Assembly: GCF_000016665.1 (NCBI RefSeq)
Contig: NC_009523.1
Span: 4,215,501 to 4,279,500, forward strand
Direction of reading: 5' to 3'
Source of the DNA: Roseiflexus sp. RS-1
Lineage (GTDB): Bacteria; Chloroflexota; Chloroflexia; Chloroflexales; Roseiflexaceae
DNA length: 64,000 nucleotides
A program made the translations under genes and the position numbers. Positions 57,758 through 64,000 of this stretch are shown in pieces. The notes below the pieces were generated by a model, which did no database searches, was not told the origin of the DNA, and saw nothing but the letters and a program-made list of their open reading frames with translations. The stretch's first letter is position 1. Every line of letters begins with the position of its first letter.

Positions 57758-59320
57758 TTACGGCGTCGGGGCAGGCGTTCTCTCGACTGGAACGGCTGTT
57801 CCGGTCGGCGTTGGCGTTGTGACCGGCGTTCCCCCAACCGGCACTCCGGTTTCGGTCGGCAGTGGCGTCGGCGTCGGTTCGCCGCCCAAATCCACCGTCG
57901 GCAACGGTGGAGGCGTACCGGTCGGTAACGGCGAAGGGGTTGGCACGAGGGTTGGGAAGCGCTGCACACTGACAGCGGCGCGCTGCTCCTCAAGCCAGCG
58001 CTCAAACGCCTCAGCACGCGCCCGGTTGAGTTGCGTCTCGCGCGAATCGACCGTGCGCCGCACCAACTGCACGATATGCCAGCCAAATGACGTGCGTACC
58101 GGACCGACGATCTCATTCTCAGACGCATTCGCGATAGCCGCGACCAGCGCCGGATCGATCTGTGTACCATCCGGCGTCTTTCCGTCCTTATCAAACGATG
58201 GCAGCGCCCCGCCCGCCGCTCTTGTATTGTAATCCTCGGAACGTTCACGTGCCAGTTCGCCGAAATCGGCAGCGGCGCGCGCCTCGGCGAGCAGCGCCTC
58301 CGCTTCCGCACGACGCGCAGCAAACGCCTGCTCACGTTCCTCTTCTGTCGCAGTGATCGGAACGGTCACCTTCAGCAGAATGTGGCGCGTCTCGATAGCG
58401 GACGGGTCGGCGCTGGGCGTAAAGGTCGAATCCGGAACCAATTGCTCCTGTACCCGGCGCGTCAACGCCTGACGCAAAAACTGGTTGGACAACCCGCGGC
58501 GGAAGTCATCAAGCGTCAGATGGATGCGCCGTTGGGGATCGACCCGCCGCATCTCATTGACATACTCATCGTAGAGCCGTTGCAGCGCCGTCTGTTGCCT
58601 GGCAAGCGCCTCATCCGCCAGCGGCGTTGGCGACGGCGTCACCGTCGGCTCTGGCGTTGGTGACGGCGTTGGCGTTGCGGTTGGACCGGAGGGGGTTGGC
58701 GACGGCGTTCCCGGACCCACCGTCGGCTCAGGCGGCGCGGTTGGCGGCGACGTTGGCAGCAGCACCGCAGTTGGCGTCACTGCATCGGCAGGCGGGGCAA
58801 AATTGGGACCGAACAGATCGATAAACTCCTGCGCGATCTCACCATCGGTCACCTGGATGCCGAACCTGGACTGTGCTCCCTGCCGGATCAGTTGCAGTTC
58901 GACCCATTGATTCACCAGTGCATCATCGACCGGCTCATTGCGCGCCGCTGCCGCCTGAGCGTCGATCTGTGGAATCTGATCGAGAAACTGCTGGGCAAAT
59001 TGCGGACCAAAGGTCGCCAGATAGAGACTCTGGGCAATCAGGCGCGCTGCCTCCCCACGTCGTTCCGCGACATAGTCGCCGCGCGTCAGCACGACGCTCC
59101 CGACCTGCGCCACCGGTCGTCCCGGCAACCAGACCTGCTCATAGACCAGACCGGCAGCCAGCGCCAGCACCGCGATCGCCACCACCACTGCCGTGCCGAT
59201 GATAATTGCGCGCTGACGGCGACGCTCGATCTCACTCCGACGCAAATGGCGACGAGCAGGCGTTGCAGAGCGCGTTTCCTGCGGGCGCGGCGGTTGCGGT
59301 TTACGTTGATTAAACGTCAT
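57758..59320 (-). CDS. Membrane-anchored parvulin-type peptidyl-prolyl isomerase (SurA/PrsA-like)
   Basis: A 520-residue foldase. A basic N-terminus precedes one TM helix (about 38-60), a SurA-N-like region follows (about 68-170), then a Thr/Pro-rich linker (about 180-240), a second helical part, and a PpiC domain (about 320-420) with ETRHILLKV, GGALPSFDKDG and VGPVRTSFGWHIVQL. The C-terminus is again Pro/Thr-rich. Such enzymes isomerise X-Pro bonds in exported proteins outside the membrane. The ATG at 59320 is preferred to the GTG at 59338. Confidence 0.9.
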   Translation of the reverse strand: MTFNQRKPQPPRPQETRSATPARRHLRRSEIERRRQRAIIIGTAVVVAIAVLALAAGLVYEQVWLPGRPVAQVGSVVLTRGDYVAERRGEAARLIAQSLYLATFGPQFAQQFLDQIPQIDAQAAAARNEPVDDALVNQWVELQLIRQGAQSRFGIQVTDGEIAQEFIDLFGPNFAPPADAVTPTAVLLPTSPPTAPPEPTVGPGTPSPTPSGPTATPTPSPTPEPTVTPSPTPLADEALARQQTALQRLYDEYVNEMRRVDPQRRIHLTLDDFRRGLSNQFLRQALTRRVQEQLVPDSTFTPSADPSAIETRHILLKVTVPITATEEEREQAFAARRAEAEALLAEARAAADFGELARERSEDYNTRAAGGALPSFDKDGKTPDGTQIDPALVAAIANASENEIVGPVRTSFGWHIVQLVRRTVDSRETQLNRARAEAFERWLEEQRAAVSVQRFPTLVPTPSPLPTGTPPPLPTVDLGGEPTPTPLPTETGVPVGGTPVTTPTPTGTAVPVERTPAPTP

Positions 59321-59426
59321 AACAGACAGACCCCACACATAAGAGCCGCCACGATTCGCTCACATTGCTGCATCGTACAGCAGACGCGGGCAAACCGGGC
59401 GGTCCTTCGGGGAACACCACAGCCAT

Positions 59427-59699
59427 CTACGAGCGGATATGCGCTGCAACGAACGGCAGCAACGCCATGTGGCGCGCACGCTTGATCGCCACCGTCAGCG
59501 AACGCTGATGGCGCGCGCAGACACCAGTGCGGCGGCGCGGCAGGATTTTGCCACGCTCAGACATGCAGCGTTGCAAACGCTTGACATCTTTATAGTCTAC
59601 GACGCGAATCTGATCTGCGCAGAACATGCAGACCTTGCGTCGAGCGCCAAAGCGACGGCGCCCCACGCCGCCACTGCGACGAGCCTGATCCTCAGTCAC
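59427..59699 (-). CDS. rpsR: 30S ribosomal protein S18
   Basis: A 90-residue S18, GTG start with a GAGG site. It has the zinc-type CMFC pair and the family core [20 protein letters not shown] and [20 protein letters not shown]. It is last in the S6-SSB-S18 operon. Confidence 0.96.
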   Translation of the reverse strand: MTEDQARRSGGVGRRRFGARRKVCMFCADQIRVVDYKDVKRLQRCMSERGKILPRRRTGVCARHQRSLTVAIKRARHMALLPFVAAHIRS

Positions 59700-59719
59700 G
59701 ATAAACCTCGTCTGTTGTA

Positions 59720-60175
59720 CTAAAACGGAATATCCTCATCACCAATGGCAAAATCGTCCTTCGACTGCTGCCCGCGCTGAGGGCGATGATCGGGGTGATG
59801 ATACGGCGGCTCATCGCCATACTGCGACGACTCACGAGGACCGCGACTGTCGAGCATGATCATATCGCTCGCCACAACCTCAGTGCGGTAATGCGTCACC
59901 CCGTTCTGATCCTCCCAATGGCGAGTCTGGAGGCGCCCTTCGATATAGACGCGACTGGATTTGCGCAGGTGCTCGTGGCAGATCTCGGCCAGTTTATTCC
60001 AGGTCACTACATTGAACCATTCCGTCTCCTCGTGCAATTCGCCGCTGCCGTCTTTCCACTGCCGTCCTGTCGCGACGCTGAACGTCGTTACAGGGCTTCC
60101 ACCAGGCGTATAGCGCATCTCAGGGTCTTTACCGAGACGCCCGATGATCATCACCTTGTTGAGATCCTTCGCCAT
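59720..60175 (-). CDS. ssb: Single-stranded DNA-binding protein
   Basis: A 151-residue SSB. The OB fold occupies 1-110 ([35 protein letters not shown]). The disordered tail ends in the acidic DEDIPF tip that recruits replication and repair partners. It lies between rpsF and rpsR, the standard arrangement in many bacteria. Confidence 0.97.
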   Translation of the reverse strand: MAKDLNKVMIIGRLGKDPEMRYTPGGSPVTTFSVATGRQWKDGSGELHEETEWFNVVTWNKLAEICHEHLRKSSRVYIEGRLQTRHWEDQNGVTHYRTEVVASDMIMLDSRGPRESSQYGDEPPYHHPDHRPQRGQQSKDDFAIGDEDIPF

Positions 60176-60212
60176 TGTTCGTTCCTCTCCCCTTTATAAC
60201 GAACAGCGCCCA

Positions 60213-60692
60213 TTAGTCTTCGTCGACGTCCACGTCCTCTTCGATTTCCTCGACGTCGTCAACCTCCTCATCCTCCTCAAGATCCTCCTCGTCTTCGGGT
60301 TCTTCGCCATCAAGAGCGCCGACCGTTGCGACAACCGCTGGCGCCGCGCCGCGCATTTCCACCAGTGTCAGCAGATAACGCAGCACCGAGTCGTTGAGTT
60401 TGAGCAGGCGTTCGAGTTCGGCAACGCGATCCGCAGCCATCTGAAAGTGCATCAAAACGTAGTACCCTTCGGTGAACACGCGACGACTCGCCTCACCTTC
60501 GACGTAGGCGCGGATCGGATAGGCAAATTTTCGACGGCCCCAGGGTGGTGCATGATTGGTTGAGGTAATAACCCCGCCGAGATTGGTGATCGTCTGGGAG
60601 ACGCGCTCGATGGCGTTGCGTATCTCCTCGTCGCTCATTCGTATTGGGGGAATGATGAATAACAATTCGTAGTCACGACGACGCTCGCGCAT
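60213..60692 (-). CDS. rpsF: 30S ribosomal protein S6
   Basis: A 159-residue S6. The family core covers residues 1-100 (RDYELLFIIPP, YPIRAYVEGEASRRVFTEGYY). An unusually long acidic tail of Glu/Asp (about 118-159) follows; long acidic S6 extensions are known in some bacteria. The start at 60692 has a GGAGGA site; the in-frame ATG/GTG upstream at 60710 has none. Partner of S18 in the ribosome. Confidence 0.95.
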   Translation of the reverse strand: MRERRRDYELLFIIPPIRMSDEEIRNAIERVSQTITNLGGVITSTNHAPPWGRRKFAYPIRAYVEGEASRRVFTEGYYVLMHFQMAADRVAELERLLKLNDSVLRYLLTLVEMRGAAPAVVATVGALDGEEPEDEEDLEEDEEVDDVEEIEEDVDVDED

Positions 60693-60791
60693 TGATCCTC
60701 CTCTGGTCACAGGCCCTCTTTGTCAGACCCCGCACCATGCGCGGTGGCGCGGGCGCAAGAGAGCAGAAGCATTCTTCAGTTGCAGACGGCG

Positions 60792-60820
60792 ATTATAGCA
60801 CAGAGTGAGCCGAAGCGCAA
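60792..60820 (-). promoter_or_regulatory. Sigma-70 type promoter of the rpsF-ssb-rpsR operon
   Basis: On the minus strand TTGCGC (60820-60815), a 17-base spacer, and TGC-TATAAT with the -10 at 60797-60792. This is the best promoter in the window and lies 100 bases before rpsF. Confidence 0.75.
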
Positions 60821-60925
60821 CGTGATCCGCAAATGCAAATCCTGCACCATCGTGCTCGACAACCTCCCCGAATCGCGGTACACTGCATGGCACTCCCATC
60901 ACACGGTTCAGATAGAGAAAGGGCT

Positions 60926-61663
60926 ATGAGCAACGCATTATCTTCTTCTACCCTGCGCATTCTGGGCATCTTTGCCCACCCCGACGATCCAGAGTTCAGC
61001 ATGGGCGGCAGCGCCGCACTCTGGGCCGATCAAGGGCACGAGGTCTACTACTGCATTGTGACCGATGGTTCTGCTGGCAGCAACGACCCGAACCAGGATT
61101 TGCGCGAACTGGTTCGTATTCGTGAAGAAGAACAACGCGCCGCTGCCAGGGTGCTCGGCGTCAGAGAGGTCTTTTTTCTGGGGTACCCAGATGGCGTCCT
61201 CGAACCGACCCTCGCGTTGCGCCGCGAATTGACGCGCCTGATCCGGCATCTCAAGCCGGATCGCGTGGTATGCGGCGATCCGACGGCTTTCTTCTACGGC
61301 GATGAGTATATCAACCACGCCGATCACCGTGCAGCCGCCGAAGCGGCGGTCGCCGCCGTCTTCCCCAGCGCCCCGACGCGCCCGATTTTCCCGGAGTTGC
61401 TTGCTGAAGGTCTGGAGCCGCACCAGGTCAAAGAGTTGTACATTACTGCCGATCACGGCGGACCGTATACGGTCTTCGTGGATATTTCCTCCACGATTGA
61501 ACGCAAGATCGAAGCCTTGCGCCGCCACGCCAGTCAGGTGCAGGTCGGCGACGGGGAGTGGGTGCGCAATTGGGCAGCGGAAACCGGCAAGACCGCCGGT
61601 CTGGCATACGCCGAGTCTTTCCGCGTGATGCGTCTGGTGCGTGAGCATCAGGATGGATCGTAA
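60926..61663 (+). CDS. PIG-L family deacetylase (LmbE-like)
   Basis: A 245-residue zinc-dependent N-deacetylase. The metal motif AHPDDPEF (about residues 17-24) is followed by GSAGSNDPNQDLRELVRIREEE, and the third ligand is in HADHRAAAEA (about 134-143). Family members deacetylate GlcNAc conjugates such as mycothiol or bacillithiol precursors and other glycans. The start is at 60926 after AAAGGG; the frame upstream to 60833 is not conserved-looking. Substrate not predictable. Confidence 0.92.
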   Translation: MSNALSSSTLRILGIFAHPDDPEFSMGGSAALWADQGHEVYYCIVTDGSAGSNDPNQDLRELVRIREEEQRAAARVLGVREVFFLGYPDGVLEPTLALRRELTRLIRHLKPDRVVCGDPTAFFYGDEYINHADHRAAAEAAVAAVFPSAPTRPIFPELLAEGLEPHQVKELYITADHGGPYTVFVDISSTIERKIEALRRHASQVQVGDGEWVRNWAAETGKTAGLAYAESFRVMRLVREHQDGS

Positions 61664-61889
61664 GCGCAATGAGCACTGCCCGCCATCCGTCCAGCCGCAT
61701 ATCAACGCGGAGAATGACAGCAAAAAGTCAGCGAAGGCAGTGTCGTCGTCAATCTCAGGGAAGTCGCGAGTCGGCAAAAGGTTTCGCGCATATTGAGAAT
61801 TGCTGGAAGGATGATTCGCTTGCGTCAGCGCGGACAACAACATTGCTGGATGCACTGCTGACGCCCCTACGCACAACAGGAGGACGCTC

Positions 61890-62528
61890 ATGCTTGTCGG
61901 TGAACGTATGTCTGCTCCGGTCATCACGGTGGAACCCAAAACCCCCATTTCCGACGCGCTGATGCTCTTCCGGCAGAAGCGCATCCGACGCGCGCCAGTC
62001 ATTGCGCATCATCGACTGGTCGGCATTGTGTCGGAGCGCGATCTGCTGTACGCCTCGCCTTCGCCGGTCACTTCATTGAGCGTGTGGGAAATGAACTACC
62101 TGTTGAGTAAACTGACGGTCGATGAGGTGATGACACGCCAGGTGGTGACCGTGACCGAAGACACGCCGATCGAGGAAGCGGCGCGCATTATGGCGGATAA
62201 GCGCATTGGCGGTTTGCCGGTGATGCGTGGGCACGAGGTCGTCGGCATTATTACCGAAACCGACCTCTTCAAAATCTTGCTGGAATTGATGAGCGTGCGC
62301 GAGCATGGCGTGCGGGTGACGGCGTTGCTCGATGATCGCCCTGGTATGCTTGCACGATTGAGCACGGCGATCTTCGAAGCCAGCGGGAACTTTATCTCGT
62401 TCGGTCAGTTCGACAAAGAAGACGGCGCGCGGTTGATCACCTTCAAGGTCAGCGGGTTGAGCCTCGACCGGGTGCGGGAAGTCATCGCGCCGGTTGTCAA
62501 AAGCGTCTTTGACATTCGCGAGGTGTGA
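61890..62528 (+). CDS. CBS-pair and ACT domain protein (AcuB-like)
   Basis: A 212-residue protein. Two CBS motifs span about 7-135 (PVITVEPKTPISDALMLF and VVTVTEDTPIEEAARIMADK), which usually bind adenine nucleotides. An ACT-type domain follows (about 140-212: VRVTALLDDRPGMLARLS). An AGGAGGA site precedes the ATG. The fusion resembles AcuB-type regulators of acetoin or acyl-CoA metabolism; partner unknown. The 226 bases upstream hold nothing I recognise. Confidence 0.9.
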   Translation: MLVGERMSAPVITVEPKTPISDALMLFRQKRIRRAPVIAHHRLVGIVSERDLLYASPSPVTSLSVWEMNYLLSKLTVDEVMTRQVVTVTEDTPIEEAARIMADKRIGGLPVMRGHEVVGIITETDLFKILLELMSVREHGVRVTALLDDRPGMLARLSTAIFEASGNFISFGQFDKEDGARLITFKVSGLSLDRVREVIAPVVKSVFDIREV

Positions 62529-62529
62529 T

Positions 62530-62877
62530 TCACGCTTTTCCGGTCGCCGAAAAGAGCGATTTCAAGCGGATCAACAGCCAGACGTTGCCTTCAACCCGAT
62601 AACGCCCTGTCAGGTACGCCAGTGTGCCGTCCAGTTCGCCGTGGGCAATCGCAAGCCATACCTCTGAACGGGCATGAATGCTGACGTCTGGTTTGTCGAA
62701 GACGCCTTCGTGGAAGAAACATTCACCCCCGGCGATGCGCAGGTAGTAATCTCCCGGTTCGGCGCCGGTGATACGGAACTGAATGACCGCGCGCAATCCA
62801 GCAGCGGCATGCGCGTTGAACGCCAGCGGCATGCCGCGGATGGCATCACGACAGGTCAGACCTGGCGGCGGTTCCAT
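62530..62877 (-). CDS. SCP2-like sterol/lipid-binding domain protein
   Basis: A 115-residue single-domain protein matching the SCP2 fold: AVIQFRITGAEPGDYYLRI, then DVSIHARSEVWLAIAHGELD and AYLTGRYRVEGNVWLLIRL. It binds hydrophobic ligands such as lipids or acyl-CoA. It overlaps the stop of the upstream membrane gene by 22 bases and ends one base from the CBS gene's stop. Confidence 0.85.
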   Translation of the reverse strand: MEPPPGLTCRDAIRGMPLAFNAHAAAGLRAVIQFRITGAEPGDYYLRIAGGECFFHEGVFDKPDVSIHARSEVWLAIAHGELDGTLAYLTGRYRVEGNVWLLIRLKSLFSATGKA

Positions 62878-63491
62878 ACGTTCTCCTTAGAGGCGGTCTC
62901 TTCCTCAGCCGACCGGCATTCCGGCGAAGGTACATCTGGCAGGTGCGCAGACGTCCGCGCTTCGCGCACTGCACGGGCGCATGCAGTGCACCAGAGAGCA
63001 TAGTTGTGCGCCGACCAGCGTCTGCCGCCGTATCGCGGATGGACGAGCGCGTGAACTTCGAGCGGCACGCCAGCGATACCGCACCGCTCGCACCTGCCAC
63101 GCGCCCGACGACGGATGCGCCAGTCGTAGTGCGGCAGGTGCAGATCGAGCGCCAGATGCACCGTCAACCCGACGGCAACCGGGCGCAAAGGAGACCAGAG
63201 GAGCGCCGCGAGCCATACCAGCGGCAATGTGATCTGCGGTTCATGCGCCACCGAGCGGAGCGATCCATAACGGGGGCGGGTATCGCCGCGCCGGGGCGGG
63301 TGGTGACGCCAGCGGTCGTAGCGCAATGCGCCGACCGGGTTCCAGTCGCCGCTGCGGAGCGCGTAGAGCAGAAAATGATCGGTGTCGAGCGCCACGCCGC
63401 TCAGGATTGTGAGCGCAGCGCGCCATGGCGCACGTGGGTAGAGCGCCAGTCCGACTGCCGCTGCTGCCAGCAGATGGGAACGAAACCGCAT
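62856..63491 (-). CDS. YdjM-like membrane protein with C-terminal HNH-like zinc segment
   Basis: A 211-residue protein. The N-terminus has hydrophobic segments and GVALDTDHFLLYALRSGDW, as in membrane-bound metal-dependent hydrolases (YdjM/DUF457). The C-terminal part has CERCGIAGVPLEVHALVHPRYGGRR and LWCTACARAVRE, an HNH-nuclease-like zinc arrangement: two CxxC pairs and a central His. The fusion of the two is unusual. The alternative start at 63506 overlaps the upstream gene's stop. Confidence 0.65.
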   Translation of the reverse strand: MRFRSHLLAAAAVGLALYPRAPWRAALTILSGVALDTDHFLLYALRSGDWNPVGALRYDRWRHHPPRRGDTRPRYGSLRSVAHEPQITLPLVWLAALLWSPLRPVAVGLTVHLALDLHLPHYDWRIRRRARGRCERCGIAGVPLEVHALVHPRYGGRRWSAHNYALWCTACARAVREARTSAHLPDVPSPECRSAEEETASKENVWNRRQV

Positions 63492-63496
63492 ACCGC

Positions 63497-63925
63497 TTAC
63501 GCCCATCCGAGATCGTCGGCGGGTTTGGGTTTTGCAGACGTAGAAGCGTCAGTTTCCGTCTCATCGCCCTCACCATCTTCGCCTTCCTGTTTGCCAGCAC
63601 CGCGCCGCAACTCCTCTTCCAGCATCTCGTCCACCATCTCGTCCCAATCGTCGCCCGCTTCTTCGCCGAGTTCCTTCCCCAGTTTCTTCGCCCAGCGCGC
63701 GATGGAGCGCGGATCGTTCTCATCAAGACCGGCGAGCATTGAGGGATCGGCAAGCGCCTCGATGCGCGACTCCTCCGATTTGAGCACTGCCACCCGCGAG
63801 ATTGCGCGCCGCACATCGGTCGAACCGCAACGCGGGCACGCCAGCCCCTCCGGATCGCGGAACCCATAGACCAGTTTCTGGAAGCGCCCGTTGCACTGCG
63901 GGCAGAGATATTCGTAGATTGGCAT
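63497..63925 (-). CDS. FmdB-type zinc ribbon protein
   Basis: A 142-residue protein. It opens with the FmdB signature MPIYEYLCPQCNGRFQKLV and CPRCGSTDVRR, a zinc ribbon with two CxxC pairs. The acidic remainder (about 60-142) is helical then disordered. FmdB proteins are putative regulators of unknown target. The gene starts two bases after the upstream gene's stop. Confidence 0.88.
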   Translation of the reverse strand: MPIYEYLCPQCNGRFQKLVYGFRDPEGLACPRCGSTDVRRAISRVAVLKSEESRIEALADPSMLAGLDENDPRSIARWAKKLGKELGEEAGDDWDEMVDEMLEEELRRGAGKQEGEDGEGDETETDASTSAKPKPADDLGWA

Positions 63926-63927
63926 GG

Positions 63928-64000
63928 CTACGCTTCCTCCGATGACGATGATTCTAATGCCGCCTGCGCACCGGCAAGCCGCGCGAGTTCCGCGCGCAAA
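63928..64000 (-). CDS. C-terminal end of a further gene (partial)
   Basis: The minus strand is open from the window edge to TAG at 63930-63928, giving LRAELARLAGAQAALESSSS followed by EEA. Its stop is two bases before the FmdB start, suggesting an operon. Identity cannot be told from 23 residues. Confidence 0.5.
   Translation of the reverse strand, partial: LRAELARLAGAQAALESSSSEEA

Overview
The window is a high-GC bacterial chromosome segment. The housekeeping genes (sucA-sucB, the S6-SSB-S18 operon, MsrA, an HD-GYP sensor, GT4/GT2 glycosyltransferases) together with a Ser/Thr-kinase/WD40-rich accessory island suggest a filamentous Chloroflexota bacterium. Roseiflexus is my best guess from overall impression; a 16S or whole-genome comparison would be needed to prove it.

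Layout. 1-1560: end of a phytol/dolichol-kinase-like gene convergent with msrA, then a block of direct repeats. 1563-11093: a surface-polysaccharide cluster on the + strand: polysaccharide deacetylase, a frameshifted polytopic membrane protein, a Wzz-like/ABC-2 permease fusion, a GT2-GT4 bifunctional glycosyltransferase, a GT4 glycosyltransferase and a coiled-coil protein, with 7-bp tandem repeats in and beside the genes. 11248-14955: a PAS-PAS-GAF-HD-GYP phosphodiesterase, a His-rich small protein and an acyl-lipid desaturase. 14956-15759: an AT-rich gene-free stretch.

15760 to about 49876 is the outstanding region, an accessory island with almost every gene on the + strand and most genes overlapping or a few bases apart. 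It encodes a Clp-type double AAA+ unfoldase, a membrane-anchored beta-propeller protein, a PP2C phosphatase, an FHA/zinc-ribbon/Ser-Thr kinase, three zinc-ribbon kinase-WD40 proteins (one degenerate and interrupted), a zinc-ribbon vWA protein, another FHA protein, several small or membrane proteins, a tandem radical SAM/SPASM enzyme, and two HEAT-repeat proteins each followed by a P-loop NTPase. The HEAT proteins end in the same tail, Cys then nine residues then GV[D/E]FPL, beside the radical SAM gene. I propose the tail as the modification site. The island looks like a phospho-signalling conflict or stress system with a peptide-modification arm. Two IS copies, 1126 bp each and differing by one base, have inserted into two island genes with 3-bp target duplications.

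49877-52689: decayed sequence with 48-bp direct repeats, REP-like palindromes, a low-GC ORF and a gene for an Ala/Glu-rich protein of eight 29-residue repeats. 52690-64000: core genes again: sucA-sucB, a membrane protein, a parvulin-type foldase, rpsF-ssb-rpsR with a clear promoter, a PIG-L deacetylase, a CBS-ACT protein, an SCP2-like protein, a YdjM-like membrane protein, an FmdB-type zinc ribbon and the tail of a further gene.
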